Below are positions 7,237 through 16,835 of a stretch of 64,000 nt of DNA, in pieces. The position numbers and the translations under genes were made by a program. Below the pieces are notes generated by a model. It had not been told where the DNA came from and made no database searches. It saw only the letters and a list, made by a program, of their open reading frames with translations. Positions within the stretch are counted from its first letter, which is position 1. Every line of letters starts with the position of its first letter. The DNA comes from Epilithonimonas sp. JDS (GTDB taxonomy: Bacteria; Bacteroidota; Bacteroidia; Flavobacteriales; Weeksellaceae), in contig NZ_JAJSAX010000001.1 of assembly GCF_021261315.1 (NCBI RefSeq), positions 496,001 through 560,000 of the forward strand. The letters run 5' to 3'.

Positions 7237-8571
7237 ATGATTTCTATAAAACTAAATCCAAAATCCGAAAAATTCATTCAGTTATTTCTAATTATTATTA
7301 CCTACATAATGATTGTTCTGAGATTTCTGCTGAATGAAAAAGGACGTGTGAGTCCCGATTCCATCAGATATATGAGGCAATCTGAAATATTTCCAATCAT
7401 TGACAATACGACGGCGCCACTCGGCTATCCATTATTCATCAAGTTTTTCACCTATTTTGGAATTGATGATTTCTGGAGCAGCAAATTGATTGGAATCTTG
7501 GTTTATACATTCCTCTTATTTTTCGCTTACAAAAAACGATTTTTCTTCAAAGAACTGTTGATTGCATCGGCACTTTTCAGCTTTGTGAGTATTTTTTCTT
7601 TTACGATGGCGGAGGCTTTGACGTTTCCGTTCGTTATTCTTCTTTTCTATATTGCGAATCAAATTTTAAACAATAAAATCTCTACCAAAAGCGGAATTTT
7701 CTATCTGAGTTTCATTTTAATTTTATTAATCAATATTCGTTACAGCGCTTTGTTTCTGTGTCTTGGAACCGTGTTTTTTGGTTTGATCAATTATAAAAAA
7801 TTCTACTGGAAAAGTTTTGTGATTTCGGGAATTATCGGCGTTGGATTTTATGGCTTGTACAAGGTTTTGTTCATCGATTATTTTAATGAAAATTACATTA
7901 ACACTTTTCTGGAAATAGGATTGAAACCAACTTCCCAGCTTTTGACCGAATTATTCCAAGGTTTGGCTACAACTTTTGATCCTTTCATCCACATTGCAGA
8001 TCCAAACGGCGGAATTATCAATTACGGAATCTATGGCATTGGCGTTTTGACAATCATTGCAATGGTTTTTCTATTCATCAAAACAAAACTTTCCGAAACG
8101 GAGAAATTCATTTTAATCATATCTCTTGTAAGTATCGTTTGTTCGTATTTCATTCAATATGTGTATTCAGTCAATGCCATAGATTACAGATTACTGGCAC
8201 CGTTTTCTATTGGAATTTGGCTGGTGTTTTTCGGGAAATTATTTCAAATATTTGATAGTTTGACTTATTCCATCGCATTTTTGAGTTTGATGACGGGATT
8301 TGTTTTCACCTGGTTGTCGAAGGGTGATTATCTTGAGAACAGAAGCGTTATTTCCGAATATCTTGAAAAAGAAAAATTGAAAAATGAGACTTTGAAATTC
8401 TATATCAAAGATGAGATTAAGCTTGATGAAGTTCAGGTTGCGGAATTAATCAGCACCGTGAATCCAAAAATATACGTGACTTTTGACCCTCGAGATACGC
8501 TGCAAAAGAAAGTTCTGACGAAGCATAAGGTGGAAAGTAAAATCCGTATCAAAAAAAATAATTATCAATAA
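7237..8571 (+). CDS. polytopic membrane protein, possibly GT-C-type glycosyltransferase
   Basis: This 444-residue protein has about ten hydrophobic segments from residue 15 to about 355 and a soluble C-terminal tail of about 85 residues rich in Lys and Glu. The first extracytoplasmic loop contains SPDSIRYM. An acidic residue in that loop is typical of GT-C glycosyltransferases that use polyprenyl-linked sugars, but the assignment is tentative. The first ATG follows a T-rich stretch that ends the preceding terminator. No transport signature was recognised. Neighbours give no functional clue. Confidence 0.45.
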   Translation: MISIKLNPKSEKFIQLFLIIITYIMIVLRFLLNEKGRVSPDSIRYMRQSEIFPIIDNTTAPLGYPLFIKFFTYFGIDDFWSSKLIGILVYTFLLFFAYKKRFFFKELLIASALFSFVSIFSFTMAEALTFPFVILLFYIANQILNNKISTKSGIFYLSFILILLINIRYSALFLCLGTVFFGLINYKKFYWKSFVISGIIGVGFYGLYKVLFIDYFNENYINTFLEIGLKPTSQLLTELFQGLATTFDPFIHIADPNGGIINYGIYGIGVLTIIAMVFLFIKTKLSETEKFILIISLVSIVCSYFIQYVYSVNAIDYRLLAPFSIGIWLVFFGKLFQIFDSLTYSIAFLSLMTGFVFTWLSKGDYLENRSVISEYLEKEKLKNETLKFYIKDEIKLDEVQVAELISTVNPKIYVTFDPRDTLQKKVLTKHKVESKIRIKKNNYQ

Positions 8572-8598
8572 TTGTTTTCGGGAATTTTTCTATCTTTG
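8572..8598 (+). promoter_or_regulatory. Bacteroidota-type promoter for the acidic small protein
   Basis: TTG (8572-8574) is separated by 16 nt from TATCTTTG (8591-8598), matching the TTG / TAnnTTTG flavobacterial consensus with a slightly short spacer. The start codon used is at 8650, leaving a leader of about 45 nt. Confidence 0.6.
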
Positions 8599-8649
8599 AA
8601 CCATAGAGTGACAGTCACGAATGCTCTGATTTATTTAAAATTTTATATT

Positions 8650-8892
8650 ATGAAATTACCTAAGTTTTTATTAGCCGACAATTCTGAATTTCCAGAAGAT
8701 CTTTTTGTAGTTCACACAGAGTATCCACGTTTTATCCTTAACGTAGAGGAAGAGGATGTAGAATGGTTGGATGATTTGGAAGGAGACGACGAAGAAACTG
8801 TAGCAAATGAGGCTACGAAAGTTGTGGAAGAAGCCTTCAAATGGTGTGATGAAGAACTTGCAAAATACGACGACGAGGAAGACGAAGAATAA
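8650..8892 (+). CDS. conserved acidic small protein of unknown function
   Basis: This 80-residue protein begins MKLPKFLLADNSEFPED and has a strongly acidic C-terminal third (CDEELAKYDDEEDEE). An in-frame ATG upstream (8572) overlaps the predicted promoter, so the internal start at 8650 is preferred. I recall near-identical short proteins in flavobacterial genomes but no assigned function. It has its own promoter and a strong terminator, which suggests an independently expressed gene. Confidence 0.75.
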   Translation: MKLPKFLLADNSEFPEDLFVVHTEYPRFILNVEEEDVEWLDDLEGDDEETVANEATKVVEEAFKWCDEELAKYDDEEDEE

Positions 8893-8894
8893 TA

Positions 8895-8926
8895 AAAAAG
8901 GAACTCAGATTTGAGTTCCTTTTTTT
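8895..8926. terminator. bidirectional rho-independent terminator
   Basis: AAAAAGGAACTCA pairs with TGAGTTCCTTTTT around a GATT loop (stem 8895-8907 / 8912-8924). The A tract before it and T tract after it let it serve both this gene and the convergent lipoprotein gene. Confidence 0.9.
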
Positions 8927-9017
8927 ATGCCTTGTTGCAACCACAAAAGTCACAAAGTTTTATTTAATTATCTGCTTAAACAAATTATGGACGAGATAGA
9001 GTTCACAAAAGTTTGGA

Positions 9018-9422
9018 TTATTGCTGCTTGTTGAATTTCAAAAGTAACAAGTTGTCTTTGTAAAGTTCCAATGTGTTTTCTGTCACCACATATTTGTTCA
9101 CTTCCTGCAAAACACTGATATAACTTGTTTCTGTTGTCATATTGTTGCACATTTTTCTTGTAGAACCAATGTTTTTTGCGGAGAAATTACCTGCGGAAGT
9201 ATCAATTACCGCATCAGAAAAATAGTTGTTGCAGCCTGCGTTTCCAGAGATTCTGTTTTGTTCTATCATCAAAGTTGGCTTGTTGGCAATATCGTCTGCC
9301 AAAACCCATTGCGTGCCGGTAACAGCAGCCTGAGATTTCCCAACTTTGGAAGCGTTTCCTACTCTGCTGGTACAGGAAACCATTGCCAAAGTTATTATGA
9401 TGGTATAAAAAATATTTTTCAT
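9018..9422 (-). CDS. META (HslJ-like) domain lipoprotein
   Basis: Starting at the internal ATG at 9422, the 134-residue protein opens with MKNIFYTIIITLAMVSC, a lipoprotein signal with the lipobox ending in Cys. The mature part contains TQWVL and ISGNAGCNNYFSDAV, the signature of META/HslJ domains, which are found in small secreted proteins linked to heat-inducible or stress functions. A longer frame begins at 9491, but those residues would precede the signal peptide and are unlikely to be used. It is convergent with the acidic protein gene, sharing its terminator. Confidence 0.8.
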   Translation of the reverse strand: MKNIFYTIIITLAMVSCTSRVGNASKVGKSQAAVTGTQWVLADDIANKPTLMIEQNRISGNAGCNNYFSDAVIDTSAGNFSAKNIGSTRKMCNNMTTETSYISVLQEVNKYVVTENTLELYKDNLLLLKFNKQQ

Positions 9423-9659
9423 TTGATATAAGTTATGATTCAAAGATAAGATTTTCTTTTTAACATAATCCATTGTAAAAACAAAAATCATAATTCCAAA
9501 ATGTTCTGAGTTGTATCGATGGGAATTAGCTGCAACCTGTTTTCATCTAAATTATGGGCAAAGAAAATTCTTTTGAAGTTTCAAATAAATTAATAATGAA
9601 TAAGTTATGATTTTTAAATTTTAAAAGCTTAATTTTGCACCCCGAAATATTACCCTATT

Positions 9660-10106
9660 ATGAAAAGAATTGGCGAACACAGAAAACTTCTTGGCGTTGA
9701 CAAAACTGCAACTCTTAAAGATCTTAAAACCATTTACAGAAACACTATGAAGGACACGCATCCTGACAAATTTGTAAATGACGAAGCCGGAAAACTGGAA
9801 GCAGAAGACAAAAGTAAATCTGTGATCGAAGCTTATCATTTTCTAGTAAGCATTCACGAAGAAACGCAGGAAAAATATAAAGAAGAATATACTGACACAA
9901 TCACAACATCTATTATCACTGACTTTTATCTTGAAAAATCAATTTTGAAAGTTCAGCATTTGAATGGGAAAATGTTTGAATACATCGGTGTTCCAAGAAA
10001 CATTTATATCAAAATGGTGAATTCCGATTCTCCAAGTCGTTTTGCGAGAAGACACATCTACGGGAATTTCATCTACAGAAAATCTGGCGAAGTAATGGCA
10101 GATTAA
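9660..10106 (+). CDS. J-domain protein with C-terminal KTSC domain
   Basis: This 148-residue protein has an N-terminal J domain (about residues 5-70) with the HPD motif at 34-36, which would stimulate a DnaK-type ATPase. The C-terminal segment (FEYIGVPRNIYIKMVNSDSP) matches the KTSC domain, named for conserved Lys/Thr/Ser/Cys positions and of unknown function. A -7 element TAATTTTG lies at 9630-9637, giving a very short leader. It is monocistronic and followed by a terminator. It is distinct from the CbpA-like protein encoded at 25656. Confidence 0.85.
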   Translation: MKRIGEHRKLLGVDKTATLKDLKTIYRNTMKDTHPDKFVNDEAGKLEAEDKSKSVIEAYHFLVSIHEETQEKYKEEYTDTITTSIITDFYLEKSILKVQHLNGKMFEYIGVPRNIYIKMVNSDSPSRFARRHIYGNFIYRKSGEVMAD

Positions 10107-10133
10107 TTTCTAGCTTTAAAAATATATTGTCGG

Positions 10134-10161
10134 CTCTCAGATTTTTCTGGGAGTTTTTTTT
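10134..10161 (+). terminator. rho-independent terminator
   Basis: CTCTCAG (10134-10140) and CTGGGAG (10147-10153) form a 7-bp stem with one G-T pair and a T-rich loop, followed by eight T residues. It ends the KTSC J-protein transcript. Confidence 0.75.
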
Positions 10162-10185
10162 GTTTTAATTCAATAACTATTAACC

Positions 10186-10220
10186 AAAAAAAACCGCATC
10201 AATAAAAATTGATACGGTTT
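10186..10220 (-). terminator. rho-independent terminator of the efflux operon
   Basis: On the minus strand AAACCGTATCAAT (10220-10208) pairs with ATTGATGCGGTTT (10203-10191) around a 4-nt loop, and a T tract follows (A run at 10186-10193 on plus). It lies just beyond the stop codon of the RND pump gene. Confidence 0.85.
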
Positions 10221-10242
10221 CAAGGATTAAATAATTGATATT

Positions 10243-13200
10243 TTAATCTACGTGTTTCGGCGTGTAACCGTCTTCACTCAGTTCTTTTTCTTCATAGTCT
10301 GCCTTCATTTCAGCGTCATAATCTACTGGTTCGCCTTTGCCCATTCTTCTAAGAAGTGAATCAAATAATGAATAAACCACTGGTACGATGATCAAAGTCA
10401 GGAATAATGATGATGTCAAACCACCGATAATTACCCAAGCTAATCCGTTGTTCATTTCTGCTCCTGCTCCTTTTGCAATCGCAATCGGGATCATACCGAA
10501 GATCATCGCAATCGTCGTCATCAAAATCGGACGAAGACGCGCGTGGTTGGCCTGGATCAAAGCGTCGTGCGTGCTGGCTCCGGCTGCTTTTCTCATATTG
10601 GCAAAATCGACGATCATAATCGCATTCTTCGCTACCAAACCAATCAACATAATCATCCCGAGCATCGTAAAGATGTTCAATGAATTTCCTGTGATGGCGA
10701 GGATTACCATTACTCCGATCAATGCCAAAGGAATTGAGAACAATACCACAAATGGATAGACGAACGAGTCATACAGTGAAACCATTACCAAATAAACCAA
10801 TACAATAGCCGCCAATAATGCGATTCCTAATGTACCGAAACCTTCGGTCTGATTTTCCATATCTCCACTCCAGATGTAGCTTACGCCGGCTGGTTTGGTT
10901 TTTTCGTTTTCCATAAACTGCGCAGCCCATTCATTCGCAACGTCTCCTACTGGACGACCTACTACTTTGGATTTTACCTTTACGGAAGGCGCTTTGTCTC
11001 TACGTTCAAGCAAACTTGGTCCAGAACCCATTTTCACATCTGCGAATTGGCTCAGTCTTACTTGCTGTCCGGAAGGATTGGTGAACATTAAGTTTCTAAC
11101 GTCATCAATCGATTGTCTGTTGGCGTCACCAAAACGGATATTAATGTCATATTCATATTCTCCGGCTCTGAATTTTCCGTCTGTATTTCCACTAAATGCA
11201 GTCTGCATCGTTTGTCCTACACTGGAAAGATTCAAGCCTAAAGAAGACATTTTATCTCTGTCGATATTCACCTGAACTTCCGGACTTCCGGAGTCGGTTG
11301 ACAATTCTGCATCTACAGAACCAGGTACTTTTTTCAATAGTTCAAGGATTCTGTTCGCTTCTTTGTTGGCTGTTGCGTTGTCCTGAGCCGTCACAACCAT
11401 TTCGATCGGTGCGTTGTCTGCTCCCATCAATCCAATTGGTGCTGTTTTGAACTCAACGCCAGTGAATTTTTCTTCTAATGCTCTTTTGATCTTAGCTGAT
11501 TTGATGTCTGTACTTTCGTTACGTTCAGATTTATCAACCAAAATTACCTGGATTTCGGATTGATACAAAGTTGCCTGCGCACCACCAAAACCTGATGACT
11601 GCTGACCAACAGTTGTGATCATATCGACTACATCTTTATCATCTCTCAGATATTTTTCAACTGCCAAAGTCACCTGATTGGTTTTTTCTACAGAAGCATC
11701 TTTTGATAATTCCATCTGAACAAGGAACTGTCCTCTGTCCATTTTCGGGAAGAATTCACCTCCAATAAATCCGAATGCGACCAACATAAATGAAGCAATC
11801 AAAACAATGAAAGTCACTACAACCACCATTATTCTTCTTAATCCAGATTTAAGCGCCCATTCCAGAATTCCTGAAATCCAGTGTGTGAATTTTTCCAATT
11901 GTTTTTCGAACCAAAGGATGAATTTCTCAAAAGGATTTTTCCCAGTCAAATGAACCAATTTACCATATCTTGAAGATAACCAAGGAATGATGGTAAATGA
12001 AGCCAATAATGAGAACATTGTCGCAATTACCACCGTGACACAGAACTGCGCCAAGATATCAGAAACCAGACCAGAACTCATCGCAATCGGTAAGAATACC
12101 ACGACAATTACCATCGTGATCGCTGTTACTGTAAAGCCAATTTCAGAAGCACCATCATAAGCTGCACGGATTCTGCTTTTCCCCATCTCCATGTGACGGT
12201 AAACATTCTCAAGAACCACAATCGCGTCATCCACAAGGATACCTACAACGAGTGAAAGTCCCAACAAACTCATCAAGTTCAAAGTATATCCCATCAAATA
12301 CATTCCGATCACCGTCGCAATCAACGACACCGGAATCGAAACCATTACGATAAATGCATTTCTGATATTGTGAAGGAATAATAACATTACGACAGCCACC
12401 AAAATAATCGCAAGGAATAAATCGAAGATTACGTGGTCAGCCGCTTCAAGCGTAAAGTCTGTTGTATCATCTACAATATTGACTTTGATATCCTGAACTT
12501 TATAATTACCTTCAACCTGAGCAATCGTTTTCTGCACCAATTCTGAAACCGATACTGCATTGGCATCAGACTGTTTTTTGATCTGCATCAAAATGGTAGA
12601 ATTCTGATTGTATCTCGCTACTTTCTCAATATCTTTCTGAGTATCGAAAACGGTTGCGATATCGGACAAACGGACCTGCGCGCCGTCTTTGTTGGAAACC
12701 ACAAGGTTGTTCATTTCCTGTACATCTCTGTATTTTCCTGAAAGTCTGATCGTAGATCTTGAAGTTCTCGTTTTCAAAGCTCCAGTCGGGAAATCTAAGT
12801 TTGACGAAAGAATCGCCTGCTGTACATCTGCGATCGCAAGACCGTAACCCTGCATTTTTTTCTCATCCAAACTCACTTGGATCTCTCTTTCCTGTCCACC
12901 AACAAGGTCAACCTGAGCCACACCGTTTACACGGGAAAAGATCGGTTCAATTTTTTTATCTAAAAGGTCATAAAGATCTTTGTTGTTCAACTTATTACTT
13001 GATATACTCAAAGTCATGATCGGAAGATCATCTAGTGAGAATTTCTGTAATGACGGCGGATCTGCATCTTCCGGAAGGTCTGCCAAAATCGCATTTACCT
13101 TTCTCTGAGCATCATTCAAAGCGTAGTTTACGTCGGCACCTGTGTTCAACTGAACCATAATTACCGATAAACTCTCGTAGGAAGATGATTCTACTTTTTT

Positions 13201-13431
13201 TACGTTTTCCAAAGAACCAACGGCATCCTCGATCTTTCGTGTCACCGAAGTTTCCACCTCTGCAGGCGAAGCTCCAGGATAAACGGTAGAAATCGTTACC
13301 ATATTGGTTTCAAATTTCGGGATCAACTCGTACCCCATCATGGAGTAACTTAATAAACCTCCCAGCGTCAGGATCGTAAAAAGTACGATAACGAGGGACG
13401 GTCTTTTAATGGATATTTCTGCTAACTTCAT
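10243..13431 (-). CDS. RND multidrug efflux pump, inner-membrane permease
   Basis: This 1062-residue protein is of standard length for the AcrB/HAE-1 family. TM1 is at about residues 10-30. Two large periplasmic loops follow TM1 and TM7. The proton-relay residues are present: the Asp pair in GILVDDAIVVLEN (TM4) and the Lys in GLVAKNAIMIVDF (TM10). It uses the proton gradient to expel hydrophobic compounds. It is the last gene of a TetR-TolC-adaptor-permease operon, 7 nt after the adaptor, and ends at a strong terminator. The substrate range is unknown. Confidence 0.95.
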   Translation of the reverse strand: MKLAEISIKRPSLVIVLFTILTLGGLLSYSMMGYELIPKFETNMVTISTVYPGASPAEVETSVTRKIEDAVGSLENVKKVESSSYESLSVIMVQLNTGADVNYALNDAQRKVNAILADLPEDADPPSLQKFSLDDLPIMTLSISSNKLNNKDLYDLLDKKIEPIFSRVNGVAQVDLVGGQEREIQVSLDEKKMQGYGLAIADVQQAILSSNLDFPTGALKTRTSRSTIRLSGKYRDVQEMNNLVVSNKDGAQVRLSDIATVFDTQKDIEKVARYNQNSTILMQIKKQSDANAVSVSELVQKTIAQVEGNYKVQDIKVNIVDDTTDFTLEAADHVIFDLFLAIILVAVVMLLFLHNIRNAFIVMVSIPVSLIATVIGMYLMGYTLNLMSLLGLSLVVGILVDDAIVVLENVYRHMEMGKSRIRAAYDGASEIGFTVTAITMVIVVVFLPIAMSSGLVSDILAQFCVTVVIATMFSLLASFTIIPWLSSRYGKLVHLTGKNPFEKFILWFEKQLEKFTHWISGILEWALKSGLRRIMVVVVTFIVLIASFMLVAFGFIGGEFFPKMDRGQFLVQMELSKDASVEKTNQVTLAVEKYLRDDKDVVDMITTVGQQSSGFGGAQATLYQSEIQVILVDKSERNESTDIKSAKIKRALEEKFTGVEFKTAPIGLMGADNAPIEMVVTAQDNATANKEANRILELLKKVPGSVDAELSTDSGSPEVQVNIDRDKMSSLGLNLSSVGQTMQTAFSGNTDGKFRAGEYEYDINIRFGDANRQSIDDVRNLMFTNPSGQQVRLSQFADVKMGSGPSLLERRDKAPSVKVKSKVVGRPVGDVANEWAAQFMENEKTKPAGVSYIWSGDMENQTEGFGTLGIALLAAIVLVYLVMVSLYDSFVYPFVVLFSIPLALIGVMVILAITGNSLNIFTMLGMIMLIGLVAKNAIMIVDFANMRKAAGASTHDALIQANHARLRPILMTTIAMIFGMIPIAIAKGAGAEMNNGLAWVIIGGLTSSLFLTLIIVPVVYSLFDSLLRRMGKGEPVDYDAEMKADYEEKELSEDGYTPKHVD

Positions 13432-13438
13432 TCTTCTG

Positions 13439-14500
13439 TTACTTTACGATATTGATTTTTGAACCGTTATCTAGGTTGATTTGTCCACTGGTGATCACTT
13501 GCTCGCCACCATTAAGACCGCTGATGATCTGAACTTTGTCGCCGTAAACTTTTCCTGTTTGTACCGTGATCAATTTTGCAGTTCCATTTTGAACGATGAA
13601 CAATTGACCTGAACTCACACCATTTACGAAAGCTTCTGCAGGAACGGTCAGCATATTCTGAGTTTCAGCACCGTGATTGGTTTTGAAAACGGCTGTTGCG
13701 TACATACCAGCTTTTAAGTTTCCTTTGTTTTGAACTTCGATCTCTACTGGAAAGTTAAGAGACGCATCACTTTTCGGAGCAATGAAGGTAATTCTACCAC
13801 TGAAAGATTCGTCCGGCAAAACATTGACATTGATGTTAACAGTCTGTCCAATTTGGATTCTTCCAACCTGGCTTTCATCCACCAAAACAGAAAGTTTTAG
13901 AGAATTGATATTGACGATTTCGAACAATGAAGTTCCAGTTGCGACAACAGCTCCCGGCTCCACCATTTTTTTGTTGATAGTTCCGCTGATTCCTGCACGA
14001 ACACTTGTATCATTTACTCTTACACCTTGCGCTCTCAAGGCAGATTGTGCATTTTTAAGCTGCAATCTCGAGTTATCCAATTGTTGTTTTGTAACACCTC
14101 CAGTTTTAAAAGCATTTTCATAACGCTGATTATCTGCAATTGCATTTTGTAAATTGTTCTGAGCTTGGGTCACATCAACTTCGATTGCATCTCTTTTGAT
14201 GGTTGCCAAAACCTGTCCGGCAGAAACTCTGGAACCTTCTTTTACAAAAACACTTACAACTCTACCGGCAATATCAGCAGATTGATTAGTCTCTTGTTTA
14301 GGAATAAAAGTTCCGTTAGCCGAATAATCTGTATCAATATTTGTTCTGGAAGCAGTCACAACATTCACGTTGATCTTATCAACTTGTTTTGCCACTTCTT
14401 TTACTTCAGTCTCCTGCTTCTTCTTATTATCTGCAATTTTCCAAGCCGCTAAACCTACAAGTACAGCTGCTACGATGATATATATAAAAGTCTTTTTCAT
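13439..14500 (-). CDS. RND efflux periplasmic adaptor (membrane fusion protein)
   Basis: This 353-residue HlyD/AcrA-family protein has an N-terminal hydrophobic segment (residues 4-20) and a biotinyl-lipoyl-like half motif (ADIAGRVVSVFVKEGSRVSAGQVLATI). A helical hairpin spans about residues 110-165. The beta-barrel region contains GISGTINKKMVEPGAVV, and the C-terminal membrane-proximal domain ends LDNGSKINIVK. It would bridge the inner-membrane pump and the TolC channel. The hairpin is short, as in many Bacteroidota adaptors. It sits 7 nt from each neighbour in the operon. Confidence 0.93.
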   Translation of the reverse strand: MKKTFIYIIVAAVLVGLAAWKIADNKKKQETEVKEVAKQVDKINVNVVTASRTNIDTDYSANGTFIPKQETNQSADIAGRVVSVFVKEGSRVSAGQVLATIKRDAIEVDVTQAQNNLQNAIADNQRYENAFKTGGVTKQQLDNSRLQLKNAQSALRAQGVRVNDTSVRAGISGTINKKMVEPGAVVATGTSLFEIVNINSLKLSVLVDESQVGRIQIGQTVNINVNVLPDESFSGRITFIAPKSDASLNFPVEIEVQNKGNLKAGMYATAVFKTNHGAETQNMLTVPAEAFVNGVSSGQLFIVQNGTAKLITVQTGKVYGDKVQIISGLNGGEQVITSGQINLDNGSKINIVK

Positions 14501-14507
14501 AGTTTTA

Positions 14508-15860
14508 TTATGGATTTTGTAATGTATTAAGTTCTCCTTTCGCTTTGATCAATTTGATCTCGGCTTGTTTATAGTCTAATAATGAAGTCGTGTAGTTCTG
14601 TTTTGCATCTGTAAGTGCATTTTCAGAATCAAGAACCTCTGTCAAAGTTGCCAAACCGTATTGATAGTTGGATTGCGTATCTTTCTGTACTTTTTCTGCC
14701 AACTCCACATTCCCTTTCATATTTTCGATAGTGATGATGGAATTTTCCATATTGGTAATGGCATTTTTGTACTCCAGACTTAAACTCAATTGGGTTTCTT
14801 GGATATCTACATCCAAAGATTGAATATCGATTTCCGCCTGCTGAATCTTAGATTTGGTAGCACCACCTGTAAAGATTGGAATATTAACATTTAAACCGAT
14901 CGCTGAATAGTCGCTCCAAAGAACATCATTTTTTAGTCCATTAGTCAAAGGAAATCTCGAACCTTGTCCTCCCCAGCCGTAGTTCGCCTGCAATCCCACG
15001 GTTGGATACAAATAGGCCTCGGTTGCTTTTAAATTATACTGAAGAAGTTCTCTGTTTTTATTCAAAACCTTAATATCTGTTCTCTCGTCCAGATTTACAT
15101 TTCCGGCAATCAATTCTGGTCTTGGTTCGATGGATTTTTCTTCTAGCTCAATTTGCTTATCAATCGGAACACCCATATAAAACTTCAAAGAGTTTTTGGA
15201 AAGCTCCACTGCATTTACCAATTGTTGTCTGTTTGCGCTAATGTTTGTTAATTGTACATTGGTTCTATCTAGATCAATTCCTTTCGCTAATCCATTGTCC
15301 ACCAAACTTTTGATTACGTTTCTTACTTTCTCAGTATTGGCGTAACTTACATTTAAAGTTTTAAGATTTTCTTCTTGTACAAAAACCTGATAATAGGCTG
15401 TTGCAACATTTTCGATAATCTGTTCATTTGAAAGCTGAGCATTCAGAACATAAAACTCTCTGGTAGATTTTGCCGCTTTTAGACCTATAAAAACTCTTTG
15501 GTCAAAAATAGCCTGATTCACATTGACGGTTGCACTGGAAACCCAAGGTTGTCCCAATTGTGCTCTTGTACTTTGTCCACCAAATTTAAGCAACGATTCT
15601 TGAATGATTGGGTTATAAGTTAAACCTGCAGTGGCACTGATCTGTGGTAATGCTCCAGCTTTGGCTTCAGTTATTTTCAGTTCTGCTCTTTTGACTTCAA
15701 GCGCCGCTTTTTTAGCCTCTGCTTTATTTTGCAAAGCCTGTTTGATAGCTTCCTGCAAAGATACCTGCTGTTGTGCAAAAACAGATGAAGAGCCGAAAAT
15801 CATAAATGCCGCAGCTATACTGATTTTCAGCTTTTTTGCAGTTATAAGTTTTCTATTCAT
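14508..15860 (-). CDS. TolC-family outer-membrane efflux protein
   Basis: This 450-residue protein has a signal peptide (about residues 1-29, ending SSVFAQ) and two tandem OEP repeats of amphipathic helices. The second ends in QSNYQYGLATLTEVLDSENAL and is followed by DYKQAEIKLIKAKGEL, both typical of TolC-like channels. The first repeat carries the KAEAKKAALEVKRAELKITEAKAGALPQ-type helix, described here only in outline. It forms the outer-membrane exit duct for the RND pump encoded two genes downstream. It is the second gene of the operon, 104 nt after the TetR gene. Confidence 0.93.
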   Translation of the reverse strand: MNRKLITAKKLKISIAAAFMIFGSSSVFAQQQVSLQEAIKQALQNKAEAKKAALEVKRAELKITEAKAGALPQISATAGLTYNPIIQESLLKFGGQSTRAQLGQPWVSSATVNVNQAIFDQRVFIGLKAAKSTREFYVLNAQLSNEQIIENVATAYYQVFVQEENLKTLNVSYANTEKVRNVIKSLVDNGLAKGIDLDRTNVQLTNISANRQQLVNAVELSKNSLKFYMGVPIDKQIELEEKSIEPRPELIAGNVNLDERTDIKVLNKNRELLQYNLKATEAYLYPTVGLQANYGWGGQGSRFPLTNGLKNDVLWSDYSAIGLNVNIPIFTGGATKSKIQQAEIDIQSLDVDIQETQLSLSLEYKNAITNMENSIITIENMKGNVELAEKVQKDTQSNYQYGLATLTEVLDSENALTDAKQNYTTSLLDYKQAEIKLIKAKGELNTLQNP

Positions 15861-15964
15861 AATTTAGTTAATTCTTTTATTTTTTTAATTTTTTTCTTTC
15901 TTATCTCTAATCATTGATGACGATCCGATTTTGTAAATACTTTAACAATTTTTAATTATTTTAA

Positions 15965-16558
15965 CTAATTCTTAAAAAGCAGATTTAAAATAATTTCTTT
16001 CCGGTCGGCAATCAATCTGTCAAATTCCTTATCACTGATCATCATATTTTCCATAAACAGAGGTCTTATCGCACTCGGGAAAACCAACAGAGAGATCATA
16101 TTAAAGATAAACTGCACAGGTTCCATTTTTTCGATCGTTCCCAATTCCATTTCTTTTTTGATATCTCTGTAAAACATCTCAAGATCTTCTTTTTCCACAT
16201 CCCTTTTGTGACAACTTCCTTTGTTGATTTGCGAAACAATATAAGTTTCGAGGTAAGGATATTGCAGACTTGTGGACAGACTTCCATCAATAAACTGACT
16301 GATTTTCTCCTTAAAGGAAAGATCGGATCGCATAATAATCTCAGACTTCTCTTTTTCTACTTTATGCGCTTCATCAAAAACGACCTGAACCAGATTGTCT
16401 CTGGATCTGAAGTAATAATTGATAAGCGTTCTGTTGACGCCCGCTTCATCCGCAATTTCCTGCGTTGTGGCATCAAACTTCCCTTTGACGAAGAATAAAT
16501 TCTTGGTCGTTTCTTTGATCAATTCCTGTGTTTGATCTTTTTTTTCTTGTTTTGACAT
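15965..16558 (-). CDS. TetR/AcrR-family transcriptional regulator of the efflux operon
   Basis: The preferred start (16558, MSKQEKKDQTQELI) gives 197 residues. A longer frame to 16621 runs through the promoter and operator and is rejected. The N-terminal helix-turn-helix contains TTQEIADEAGVNRTLINYYF (about residues 32-51), the TetR DNA-recognition signature. The C-terminal half would bind a ligand. It precedes TolC, adaptor and pump genes on the same strand, so it probably represses the whole operon and itself. Two near-identical 18-bp sites flank its promoter (16559-16623). Confidence 0.9.
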   Translation of the reverse strand: MSKQEKKDQTQELIKETTKNLFFVKGKFDATTQEIADEAGVNRTLINYYFRSRDNLVQVVFDEAHKVEKEKSEIIMRSDLSFKEKISQFIDGSLSTSLQYPYLETYIVSQINKGSCHKRDVEKEDLEMFYRDIKKEMELGTIEKMEPVQFIFNMISLLVFPSAIRPLFMENMMISDKEFDRLIADRKEIILNLLFKN

Positions 16559-16623
16559 TTTTGTTAAACAATTTTGTGCAAATTTATACCAATCATTTGT
16601 TTTGACAAAATTGTTAAACAAAA
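16559..16623 (-). promoter_or_regulatory. promoter with paired TetR-type operators
   Basis: On the minus strand TTG (16608-16606) is 19 nt from TAAATTTG (16586-16579), a near-ideal flavobacterial promoter. TTTTGTTAAACAATTTTG at 16559-16576 and its inverted copy at 16606-16623 differ by one base. The first lies at the transcript start and the second overlaps the -33 box. Each half-site contains the near-palindrome TTGTTAAACAA, and the two cores lie 50 bp apart. The layout fits repression by the TetR protein just downstream. Confidence 0.8.
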
Positions 16624-16835
16624 TAATTAAACATATTTGAAAAACTTAATACAAAATTAACATAGCTCAAATCACTTCTACTTTTCATAAGACAAGAACA
16701 GCGAGAAAAAAAATTAAATTAAAATCATTAACTTTGCCGATTGAAAATCAGTAATTTTTCTTTTTAATTAATGATCAGAATTATTCTGTAAAACTCACAT
16801 TCTCAAATAGAAATCATAACATTTTATCATAATAA

